Under the pieces are notes generated by a model, which was not told where the DNA came from, searched no databases, and saw only the letters and a list, made by a program, of their open reading frames with translations. Shown piece after piece: positions 49,539 to 60,308 of a stretch of 64,000 nucleotides of DNA. The first letter of the stretch is position 1, and every line of letters begins with the position of its first letter. A program made the translations under genes and the position numbers. This stretch comes from Proteromonas lacertae (taxonomy: Eukaryota > Sar > Bigyra > Opalinata > Proteromonadidae). Location: positions 1 through 64,000 of the forward strand of contig NGBS01000584.1 of assembly GCA_002245135.1 (NCBI GenBank), in the 5' to 3' direction.

Positions 49539-51534
49539 ATGTCTTTATCAAAGAGTGGTAGAAAGAGTGAATTATCTTCAAAATTTGCTAATAACAATGC
49601 AGTATGTTGTATTATTAATGTTTAATAGATCAGTGAAAGAAATTGTTTAAAAGAAACTGAAGAAGTAGTTGAAGATAATGAATACATAAAGAAAATGATA
49701 AAGATTGTGAGAGTGGATGGTTTGAAAGAAAAAAAGATATTGACATTCTTAGAAACAAATTCATATTTGTCAGAGAGTTATAGTAGTTTAATTTACACCT
49801 TTGAAATGGTTGAAATCGGGTATAATGTGATGAAATTGGAAAGAAAATACTATCGGAAAGATTTAGAAGAAGTGATAAATAAAGATTCTTTATCAAATGA
49901 GAATATTTATAAGATGGTAAGTCAAATATGTAAAATTATGATAATATTAAGTGATCATGATGTGATATTGAGTAATTTGAAAAGTAGTAATATAATATAT
50001 GATAATGATGGTGAATTAAAGCTATGTGATTTATTCTTGAATTTATTGAGAAAAGAAGAAGAAAAGAGAGTGTATGATATATGCTTTAAAAGCCCTGAAG
50101 AACTAAATGGTTTAGAATGTAATGAGAGAAGTATAATTTGGTCAATTGGTTGTATATTATATGAAATAATAAACAAGAAATTACCATTTAATGAAGATTA
50201 TAATATGATTAAAACCATGAATAACATAATGAGATGTAAATACAATTTTGATGTAGAATTTGATGAAATAATGAAAGAAATGATAGAAAGAATGTTAAAA
50301 GTGAAGAGTGAAGATAGAATGAGTTTAAAAGAGTTGAGAAAAGAAGTGATAAAAATGAGTGAAATATTAAAAGATGAAAGTAATAATTTAATGATATGTA
50401 AAGAAAGAAAAGAAATATTACTAAATAATGATTATTTAATTTTAATACTTCGAATAATATATCCACCAGAATGTTATCTTAAAATTGATATATTGGAAGA
50501 GATTCGAGATAGGTTGATAGAATGTTACAATAATAATCCAGATGATAGAATATTATCTATATTATTATCAATGGAATTATCAAATAATTCACTACTGTAA
50601 TGAGGGAAAGGAATGTTGTTTAGATAAAATGATATGGAATACAATAATTAATAGGTACGATAAAGAAATAATAGAAATTTATCCGAATTGTTTATGTTTA
50701 TGTGAAGAAGGAATAGATTATTTCTTTAGAATATTAAAATCAATAAATCCCTAAAAACTCTATTTTTGTATATATTTAATCTGTTTTATTTATATAGATA
50801 ATGGATTTTTTATTCCAATTCAAAATCAATCATTATTTGGATCATGCTTCAGTCAATTAACCAATCTTCAAAAATTGGATTTTTCTTTTCATTTTATTGA
50901 ATCATTTGTTAAATCAATTTCGTTAATGAAATTGAAAAAAGTTAGGAGTTGAATGTATATATCATATTTATATTTTAAAATAGATAATCGATGAAAATTA
51001 TGAATTGAATATAAAACATATGAATTTAAATGATGAATCAATGTTACTATTATCAGAAGAATTGTACAAATATCCAAATATAAAGAAAATAAATATTACA
51101 GAAAATAGAAATATTCATTTAATTGGATTAAAAGCTTTATTCTCCAAATTTTCTATTTCAAAAATCTAATTTGACTTTAATAGAAGAAGTAAAGAATTGT
51201 TGATTGATAAAGACATTCCAGAATTAACCAAATACATAAAAGAAAATAGATGGTATGATTATGATGAATTATATGTGAGTAATTTTGAGATTGATGATGA
51301 TTTTTTCAAATCATTCATTTTATTAAGAGCAAATGAATTAAAAGTAATAAAAAGATTATATTTAAATAGTATAATATAATAATTTTGTATTAATTAGATA
51401 ATAAACTAACCTATGAAAGTGTAGAAAAAGTGATTAATAATTTATCTTCTTTTTCAGATCTGAATGTTCAATTGAATGGAAATGAAATAGGAGAAAATTT
51501 AGAATTATCAGAAGAATTCTCTAATGTTGAATAA
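49539..51534 (+). CDS. Pseudokinase with leucine-rich-repeat-like tail
   Basis: About 620 residues. Exon 1 (MSLSKSGRKSELSSKFANNA) is followed by a 27-nt intron. The kinase-like part shows ILSDHDVILSNLKSSNIIYD (HRDLKPxN eroded to SNLKSSN), CDLFLNLL for DFG, CFKSPEEL and IIWSIGCILYEIINKKLPF. The catalytic Asp and DFG Asp-Phe-Gly are lost. Beyond 50.76 kb the chain has short Leu-rich units such as LTNLQKLDFSFHFIESFVKS and LNVQLNGNEIGENLEL, with introns near 50773, 50943 and 51373. Problems: a +1 step near 50592, and TAA in frame at 50752 and 51167 with coding either side in the same frame. It may be a decaying gene, or show the recoding discussed in the findings. Confidence 0.6.
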
Positions 51535-51624
51535 AAAATTATACTTTTATTATTATTATTATACTTTGTATGTATTTTTTGATCCATATCGAATATATAA
51601 CATCAAAATATCAAAATTTAAAAA

Positions 51625-51644
51625 TTCTCAAGCTGAAAAGCTTG
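51625..51644. promoter_or_regulatory. TTCTCAAGC-N6-GCTTG inverted repeat
   Basis: 62 bases before the ATG at 51706. Same arms and spacing as at 49468. Confidence 0.45.
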
Positions 51645-51705
51645 TTAATCTATTCTGATTAATATTTCTATATGATAAGAGAGATCATTCAATCAAAGAC
51701 AACAC

Positions 51706-52360
51706 ATGAAAAATTCTGATATAAGAGATGCATATAAAACTGATTTATCTATAATAAAAGAATTACATGTATTATTTACTCATTTTTGTGTTAGGATATC
51801 TTATTTCCAGTAAAATATTCTCAAAATTTTTATGATGATTTATTTAAAGAGAATATAAATAGAAAATGTGTACTTATTTGTGAATCTGAGACAAATAGAG
51901 TATAAAGATGATTTACATGTATTTATGATTAGTGTATAGGAGTATGCATTGGTCAATTTAATAAACCAATGTCCTCATTTTGTGGCATAAGAGTACATAG
52001 AGGAATTGGGTATATAGTGACAATTGGTGTAATTGACGAGTTTAGAAATCAAGGATTAGCATCACAGTTGTTAAAACACATGGAATTTTATTTACAAAGA
52101 GAATATATATGTGATATTATACTCTTACACTCTTCAATTGAAAATGAAAATTCTACTTTCTTTTATATTCATAATAACTATGAAATAATAGAAACTTTGA
52201 TCGGATATTATGTATTACTATTTATGTTTATCGATATACTATATAGAAATGGGATTCTCTACCTCATGATGCTTATTATTGGAGAAAATATTTATCAAAT
52301 TCATTATATTTGGAGGATTTATTTCCTTTAAGTTACTTAATTTCTTATGTATATAAGTAG
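51706..52360 (+). CDS. GNAT N-acetyltransferase, NAA50/NAA60-like
   Basis: About 185 residues in four exons (introns of 26, about 40 and 35 nt near 51769, 51899 and 52211). Contains IIKELHDILFPVKYSQNFYD, matching the N-terminal block of NAA50 and NAA60 (FPVxYxxxFY). Then YIVTIGVIDEFRNQGLASQLL, whose RNQGLA is the acetyl-CoA loop (RxxGxA). Then FFYIHNNYEIIETLIGYY. A tail with DAYYWRKYL is more like NAA60. It would acetylate protein N-termini starting Met-Leu/Ile/Lys, on ribosomes (NAA50) or Golgi membranes (NAA60). Subfamily undecided. Confidence 0.8.
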
Positions 52361-52520
52361 TATATTTTTGTTTGTTTAAGAAAATTAATTACTTTTTCAA
52401 AAGAATGATTTTCATAATTGATTAACCATAATATTTATTACAAAGAGAAATATTTTTATGATATTATTGTTAGTATTTCTCTTTTATTGATCAAGCTGAT
52501 AGTCAAACATTTTTAATGAA

Positions 52521-54654
52521 ATGTTGAATATTTACCCTAATAGATCGTGTACAGATACAAAAATTATACAGGTATAATATATGTGACAATATACCGTTAG
52601 TTAAATCCACAAAATGGAATAATTACCTCTGTTGAACAAAATCAACATGTTGTATTGATATGTAGTATTGAACAAGTTTATTTAATATAAATAGATAATA
52701 AAGAAATAACAGTAATGAAATGTGAATTGAATGAAAGTGTAAATGAGAATGAGTGTTTAGTTAACAGTTCACTTGTTTCGTTACTCTCTTTACATGGTTG
52801 CAATGTAAAAGTTAATTTATTAGATGAAAATATAATTGAAAGTATAAAATTGACAGTTTGTTTTTGTAATCCTCTCACTTCCATCCTTCCAACTGTTTCT
52901 GAAATAAAAAACCATTTGATAGATATTCCAATTCACAATGAGTATCAATATCTAATAGAAAATGAATGTTATTCAGTTATGATAAAGATATTATCTATTA
53001 ATGATGATGAAAATGTGAAGGAATATTATTATGTAAATGAATCAACAGATATTTCAATTGAAGATGTAAATAAAGAAGATGAAGAATATGTTTCATTATA
53101 TTTAGAGAATTCTGTATGATTATCATTCTTTATAATGTAAAAAAATAGAGGAAAGACTTAACAAAATCAATTGAAATACTTACAACTCCAAAATATCAAT
53201 TATTACCATTAAATAAACTATTTATCATTAGAGGAAATAAAAAATCAGGTAAAACAGTGTATATCAAACAAATAATGAATGAATTGAAAGTAAATTGTTA
53301 TTACATAAATCTCAATGATTTAATAGATCACAGTTTTATAATTCCATTTAATGCAACTGACAATTCTACATCTAATAAAAGCAACATACTCATAATAGAT
53401 GATTATTATTTAATGGAATATTATAAAGATAAGATATCTGATTTTAATAACAATTTTGATGGATGGTATTCATATTTCAAAGCAATTCTTATTATTATTC
53501 GAGATAATACAAATGTTTCATCATTTCTTAATAGTATATGTTATTGATATAACGATAAATAGAATATCATCCTAAAATAATAGATTTACCATATCCAAAT
53601 GAAATAGAAAGAGGAAAATTAATTGATTTCTTCATTCATAAACACAGTAAAATCATATTATTGCCTGAAATACATGATTGTTTGTTAAAGTATTTGAAGG
53701 GATACACAGTAGGTGAAATAAAATCAATAATTATAAAATTTGTAGAAGAATACAAAGAAATGAAAGAAGATAGTAGTAAGTATGAAAGTATTTTATTAAA
53801 GTTATATGTCTTATATCCACCACATCATATGAAATCATATATTAGTGAATGTATAAATATGTATTATGTATATATAATAATGAATAGTACCAAGGGTAAG
53901 TTTTGATGATTTGGGAGGAATAAAGGAAGTATATTATAAGTTATATAAAAGTGTTATAATGCAGTGGAAATATAGTAATAAAATGAAAGAAATGGGAATA
54001 AGATTTCCAAGTGGAATATTGTTGTATGGCAAAAGTGGAACTGGGAAAAGTATGATAGTTGAAGCATTATCAAAAGAATGTGAAGTTCCATTAATAAAAG
54101 TCAAAAGTTCTTCACTTTATTCAAAATATTTTGGTGAAAGTGAAGAGAATATTCGAAGAATATTTAATGAAGCAAATCAGTCTGTACCAATAATACTATT
54201 CTTTGATGAAATCGATTGTATTGGAATGAAAAGAGGTAAAATAGATAATAATAATTACAGTGAAGATAGAATAGTAAGTACATTATTAACAGAAATGGAT
54301 GGAATAAATACAACAGATAATGGGATATTAGTAATTGGAGCTTGTACTGATAAAGATGTATTAGATGAAGCTTTATTAAGGCCAGGAAGATTTGACGAAT
54401 TAATAGAAATGAAAATACCAAGTAATAGTGAAGAAAGGTATGATATATTGATGAAATTAACAAGGAAATTGAAATTAGATGAATCTGTTGATTTGAAAGA
54501 ATTAAGTGAAGATAATTTCACATTGAATTATAGTGGAGCTGATTTACATGGGTTATGTAGAGAAGCTGAGATAAATTCAATTAGAGAAGGGAGAGAAGGT
54601 ATTGCAAATAAAGAAGACTTTCTTAATGCAATACAATCAAAATACAATCATTAA
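52521..54654 (+). CDS. CDC48/AFG2-like AAA+ ATPase, degenerate first ring
   Basis: About 650 residues in six exons. First AAA module: FIIRGNKKSGKTVYIKQI (Walker A) but ILIIDDYYLMEY in place of a DE-x-D Walker B; no arginine-finger motif is visible. Second module complete: VSFDDLGGIKEVYYKL, ILLYGKSGTGKSMIVEAL (Walker A), YSKYFGESEENIRRIF (pore region), IILFFDEIDCIG (Walker B), TLLTEMDGI, EALLRPGRFDELI (arginine fingers) and NYSGADLHGLCREAEI. A dead D1 with a live D2 recalls PEX6-, AFG2- or SPATA5-type unfoldases. YFGESE and GADL fit the CDC48/AFG2 branch. Introns of 29-35 nt near 52572, 52659, 53117, 53535 and 53862. Confidence 0.82.
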
Positions 54655-54691
54655 AAAGAGAAACGAATTAAAAAGGAAGAAAATTGTTTTT

Positions 54692-55560
54692 TTATTTTTT
54701 ATTTATTTTCTGTAGTGTATATTCTATTATTGACTGTCTCAATAAATTGCACATAATTTTACACCCATCTAAACAGAGTATCATTTCATTTTCACTTTCA
54801 CCAGAAGACAATGTACCTTCCTGAGAATAATATGTAATTTGCTAATGCAATATATACAAAATTATACATTCATTGATTTCATATATCCAATCGTAATTGT
54901 AGCATCACAATTCAACATTTCAATATTTGATGGATCAATTATAAACTGATTATTTAATACTCCAACGGTGCAACTACCAATTATGTCATATAATTCCATT
55001 CCTGTATCTATTAAAGCCAATGATGCACAAGATATTGCTGCAGATATTTCAGCTATTAAAATATATATAAAATAATAGATAACTATACATCCATCAGATT
55101 CTAAAACATAAATATATATTTCTATATTGGATTTGGGATACTTTTCAATACAGATCATTGGCTTTATTGCGCCTTCTATTAACTGACTTAATTCTTTTTC
55201 ATCTTGTTGTTGGCCTTTACCTCGAATTGTTGGAGTTGAGAAAGGTGCATATTTGAAATCACACTTCACAGTTGCAGTTTCACTAAAGTCAGTTCTCCAT
55301 AAACTTGCTCTAGGACCATGCACAGATGCTATTACTTTAGTATTACCATATTCAAGATAAGCAGATCCAGAAGCTTGTGTCACAACACCAAATTTAACGT
55401 CTATTTACAATAAATACCAATGATATATACACAACCTCCTCAATTCTTGAGTTTCTCTATCATCAACACGTAAAAGTATCCCATTATTTAATTTATCTGT
55501 TAGTAAACAATCCTTAGATATTTGAGGTGTTTTATCAACTGGTTCATAAGAATTTGACAT
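54692..55560 (-). CDS. Exosome RNase PH-like subunit, MTR3/EXOSC6-like
   Basis: About 245 residues, four exons. MSNSYEPVDKTPQ leads to ETQELRRLYVKFGVVTQASG, SAYLEYGNTKVIASVHGPRA, CDFKYAPFSTPTIRG, ELSQLIEGAIKPMICIEKYP, SNIEIYIYVLESDGSEISAA, CASLALIDTGMELYDIIGSC and TVGVLNNQFIIDPSNIEMLN. This is the RNase PH fold of the exosome ring. The short N-terminus and acid-poor active site favour MTR3 over RRP41. One 36-nt intron near 55051-55086 leaves the frame open if retained. Role: 3'-to-5' RNA processing and decay in nucleus and cytosol. Divergent from the next gene (72 bases). Confidence 0.85.
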
Positions 55561-55566
55561 TTTTAA

Positions 55567-55600
55567 TTTCTCAAGTCTCGAGCTTTTCTGTTTAAGCTTG
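55567..55600. promoter_or_regulatory. TTTCTCAAG...AAGCTTG element
   Basis: In the 71-base divergent promoter between the exosome gene and the coiled-coil gene. Variant of the 49468 and 51625 elements, with a CTCGAG core and a longer loop. Confidence 0.35.
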
Positions 55601-55631
55601 AATATATTTTTTGATTTTTCAACTGTAATAT

Positions 55632-56831
55632 ATGGATAGAGCAGATTCTTTTGATTTCACTCAGATAAGTGATGTATCACAAATAAAATCTGAGGAAGGC
55701 AGTGGAAGAATAACTCCACAGATACCAATATCTCAAGTACAGCAGTATCCCTTACCTTCAAATTATCACAGAGTATAGTAATCAGTTATTTATTATTTTA
55801 TATAGTTGGAGGTTGACAATTACAAAAATGTCGTTGAATTAAGGAATTTACAGAATGAAATGAATGCTTGTTTAAAAGTCAATGAAAAATATAAATCAAT
55901 GATATCACAATTAAACCTTGAATTGCAAAATACAGTCAAAATGTTTGAAGAAAGATATGCAGAACAGAAGAATGAGTTAGACGTTGTCAATAACGAAAAT
56001 ATCGAACTTAGAGATTTATTAGATAAAGTAAAAAATAGGTTAGTTGAATTAGACAATGAAAATAATGATTTAAAAATTGAAATAGACAAGAATTTCATTC
56101 TTAATCAACAAAAAGACCAGGAATATAACGATCTATTAGTAAAATATAATATGTATGAAAAAGAAAATGTATACTTTCAATATATATATATACTTTTAAA
56201 TAGTCTGAATTAAGCAAATGTTGTAGTAGTTTGGAAGAATCTTTAAATGAAATGAATAACAATAAAATGAACTATGAAAAAGAAATAACTGATTTAAAAG
56301 ACTCAATACAAAAGACATCAATAGAAAATAGTAAGATTATTCAAGACAAAAACAAAGAAATTGGTAGTTTAGTTGTTACTTTTGTATATGTTTTTCATGT
56401 TTTTAATATATTAGAATGAAATGAAAAGTGAAAGTGAAAAATTGAACAATGAAGTGTTGAACTTGAGAGAAGAGTTCAAATTATTACATACAAATTATAG
56501 AAATATGGAAGGTGAGTGTAATAAATTAAGGACAGAGAATGAAAGTTTAAAAAAGAGTGAAATAAACTACAAAAAAGAGATTGAAAAGAAGGATAATACT
56601 ATAAATGAAATGAAGGTAAAATATGAAGGTGGTTTAGCTTCAAAAGATTCAATAGTGAGAGAACAACAGATTGAATTGGCAAAATTACATAAAATAATTG
56701 CAGATTTGACATTTGAAACTTACAAGCTTGTTGGATCGAGTGAAGAAAATCCAATGTTGACAAACGCTAATACATCTACATCTTTGAATCATTCAAGTCA
56801 ATATTCTTTTATGTTGAATAATCATAATTAA
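55632..56831 (+). CDS. Coiled-coil protein of unknown function
   Basis: About 365 residues in four exons (introns near 55772, 56169 and 56371, 33-43 nt). A Gln/Pro-rich head MDRADSFDFTQISDVSQIKS precedes an almost unbroken coiled coil. It shows heptads such as NEKYKSMISQLNLELQNTVK and KKDNTINEMKVKYEGGLASK. A Ser/Thr/Asn tail ends the chain. No catalytic motif. Likely structural (basal body, axoneme or Golgi); nothing in the sequence says which. Confidence 0.7.
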
Positions 56832-56963
56832 ATGTATGTATTTGAACTGTTTGTTCTTTGTTTTTTTTAAATAATATTGAGTTTATGAAAATTTTGATAA
56901 ACCATTTTTAAAAATCAATTTCTTTAAAAATCACACTGAAGTTCTCATTAAATCATTACTAAA

Positions 56964-59480
56964 ATGAGTTCTTCATTTTTCACAATTGAATGCAATGAAG
57001 TTGGAGATAATTATGAAGTATAATGATTACTTTTTATCATTAGAATCTGAAGCTCATCCATTCTTCAACTAATAAAAGTGTGTTTGAAACAAGAGATATA
57101 GAAGCAGAAGAAAATAACGAAAAAATCTTGAAGGTGATACTTACTAACAATTTTGATAAGAAGAGTATAGATAAGTTTATAGATAGAGTGCAACTGATAA
57201 ATAGTACATTTAATAACAATTTTATTATAAAATACGAGAAATATTTAGTTAAAGAATATCATTTGTTTGTAATTCGTTCAAAATACGATGATAGTCTTGA
57301 ATCATTAGATGATTTAGCAGTGGAAATGAAACGAAGAGGTGGAGACACATTAATATCAACAATATGTAATGTATTAAAAGATTTTCACAAAATGAACTTT
57401 TATCATGGAGGAATAAAACTGAGTAATATTTACATTTACGATGATGGATATTTAATATCTGATCATTGTTTTAAAATGTTATCTTCTAATAATCCAACAA
57501 TCACAAAAGAAACAGTGTGTACATTAACTCCAGAAGAATTGAGATGTAAAGATATTGGTATAGAAATGGACTTATGGTGTTTAGGTGTTTTACTATACAA
57601 AATATATATTGGAAAATATCCATTTGAAGAGAAGAATGTTATTCAAACTGCTAATAAAATAATAAAAGAAGATTTTCCAAAGTTGCCTGATGGATTTAAT
57701 GAAAGACTAAACATAATATTAAATGGATTATTAAAGAAAGTACCAAAAGAAAGATATACAATAGATGACTTAGAAAATGAATTGAAAAAAATGGATGAGC
57801 AAGCGAATATACATATTGAAAATAGTGATGATGTATGTATATTTAGTAAATACAAGAAACATAAAATGATAGAAATATCTAAAGATGGTAAAACAATTAC
57901 AAATATAAAGAGTGATAGTAAATTTCATTATTGTTTTCATAACATTAAAATGAATAATGGAGTTTATTATTTAAAGTATAAAGTTCATGGATTATATAAT
58001 TTTATGTTTGGAGCAACATCTAAAAAAGAATCGGAAGGTAGAGAATTAGGCAATAAAAATGATAAAACAACTTGTAGTGTTGGAATTCATTCTCGATATT
58101 CTAACTTATATGGTAGTAATGGAATGAAAATAACATTAAAACAGATCCCAATAAGAACAATTGATGATGGTGAATATGAAATCATATATAATATAAATAA
58201 AAAAACAATGAAGATTAGATATAATGATATAACATTTCCTTTATATTCTAAAATACTTAATACACCATTATATCCATTTGTTGGCATTAGTTCAATTAAA
58301 TATAAAGTTGAATTAGTGTCATATAGGAAAGAAGAAGAAGAAGAAGAAGAAGAAGAGAAAAATGATGATGATGAAGTAAATGATTATTATCTGAACTTAG
58401 TGAATTGCTTTACATGGAAGAACAAACATATGAATCTAATTATGAAGAATAATAATAGATTAGTAGTGAATAAAAAATGTAATTATACTAATCATATATG
58501 CTTTCTAAACATTGTGATGAAGAAGAGTATTCATCATTTTTTATTCAGAATCGATGGAAGTAGTTAGTGGATTTGTGTTTGGAGCAACAAAAGAGAATAA
58601 GAAAATGAATAGCATATCCAATGATAAAAGAACATGTGCAATTAATTTTAGTTATGATAAAATAATATTAGAAGGAAAAAATGGAGAAAAAATGTTAAAT
58701 ATAGAAAAGAATAATAGAATAAGATTAAAAGAAAAATGTGAATGTGAAATAATCTATAATATAGATGATAGAATAATGTCAATAAAAGACAATATCAATG
58801 ATGAAGAAGTTGTTTTGTTTACTTATTTATCTATTCCAGTTAGTCCCTTTTGTTGGTATTATGCATGTTGATTGTTCAGCTGAGCTTGTAGATTACTGGG
58901 AAGGAGGTAAAAAAAGAAAAGAAGGAAGTAAAGGAAGATATAAAAGAAGAAGTAAAAAAAGAGAATGTCGTTGAAAAAGAAGAAGTTGATTGTTGTTTTA
59001 TCAAAGATGATATTAAACCATTTGAAATAAAGAATTCTAATAAAAAGATTATAAAAACTGAAGATGGATTTGCTCCATGTTATTTGAATATAAAACTAAT
59101 AGACTGGAATAAATCATTTTATCTTTAGAATTGACGGTGATGATGAAATTTGTATAGGTGGAACTAGTAATAATAAAGTAGAAGATACTTCCTTGATTTG
59201 TGATGATGATAATACTTGCTGCTTTGTTATTACTTCTTCTTTTATACATTTGTGTGGTGGAAATGGGCAAAAAACTTTGGAAGATGAATGTACAGATATA
59301 AAAGGTGTTAAGAATGATATTTATGAGATTATATTCAATGCATCTGAGCATTCTATGAGTGTAAAGTATAAAGATAAATTAGTTGTTTTATGGACAGATA
59401 TTACATTTCCTTTATATCCCTTTGTTAATTTGTTTAATGCAGATAATTCAATAGAATTAATTAAATATTATAAGGAATAA
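56964..59480 (+). CDS. Pseudokinase fused to three SPRY-like repeats
   Basis: MSSSFFTIECNEVGDNYE, a 26-nt intron, then a kinase-like domain. NFYHGGIKLSNIYIYDDGYL stands for HRDLKPxNIL, LISDH for DFG, and LTPEELRC and MDLWCLGVLLYKIYIGKYPF follow. HRD and DFG are both gone. Three related beta-rich repeats of about 140 residues come next, each with [FY]x[VI][HD]G...F[VM]FGAT and YPFV followed by ELxxYxxE: near 57.90-58.35, 58.40-58.90 and 59.05-59.48 kb. They look SPRY/B30.2-like. A Lys/Glu-rich linker separates repeats 2 and 3. Frame moves by +1 near 58560, 58855, 58912 and 59118. Repeat homology fixes at least the second and fourth closely. Cause unresolved. Confidence 0.6.
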
Positions 59481-59656
59481 GTTATACACAATACAAGTAT
59501 TGGTATACATGTTTGTAATATTAAGTAACTTATGTAAACAATCACTCTTTACAAAATGAGATACAAAAAATATAATCGTTATAATGTTTGGCTTGATCAT
59601 ATAATTTCTATTTGATCTTGCTTCTCATCTAATTGTAGTCATTTTTGCAATATTAT

Positions 59657-60247
59657 ATGTCAAATCTATTAATACTAATAATGATTATAGATTACTTGAC
59701 TTTATTTTTATTTTTTTATTGTTTTATTGAATCTTTCGAACAGGAAGTTGTTAACCCTTCTCAGTTATGTATGTATTTGCAAAGAACAGAAAGGTTAAAA
59801 GAACTTCGAAATCATTGCTTTCGTGAGATTAATAAGAATAATATTGTATATAAGCCATCTATATGTATATTGTAAATAGCTATCATTCTGTTATGAAAAT
59901 TATGTGGATGTAAACTCAACTAATGTTAAGAATACTAAAGTATCAACAGATGATAGAGCTTTTTATATGCTACCAGCTTCAGATTTATATACAAAAGATC
60001 CAAAAGTACCTAATAAAGTAAAAACATATTTTAAACAAGTATTTCATACACTTTTGTTAATCATCTATTCTTAGATTGATAAGGATGTTCTCAGTGGTAG
60101 GATAGACAGTGAAGATGCGAGAACAATTAAAAGATCATATTTAGAAAATGATCCAAAATTAAGAGAAATATTACATTGTCCAAGCGAACCTCCCAAATAT
60201 AGAAAGGATTTATACATAGGAGAAATATATACAGTAGAAGTATACTA
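59657..60247 (+). CDS. Unknown protein, at least three exons
   Basis: Contains EVVNPSQLCMYLQRTERLKE, FCY-ENYVDVNST, DDRAFYMLPASDLYTKDPKV, IDKDVLSGRIDSEDARTIKR and CPSEPPKYRKDLYIGEIYTV. Introns of about 35 nt near 59849 and 60041 splice in frame. The N-terminus is uncertain: ATG 59657 gives a very hydrophobic leader, but TTTCGAACAG near 59751 could be a splice end instead. It stops TAA at 60245-60247. A possible 27-nt intron over that stop would fuse it to EDEM, which I think unlikely. Family not recognised. Confidence 0.5.
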
Positions 60248-60308
60248 ATAATGATGTATATAATAGACACATTTGTCGTGTTGTACAAATTACATATCTT
60301 CAATACAA

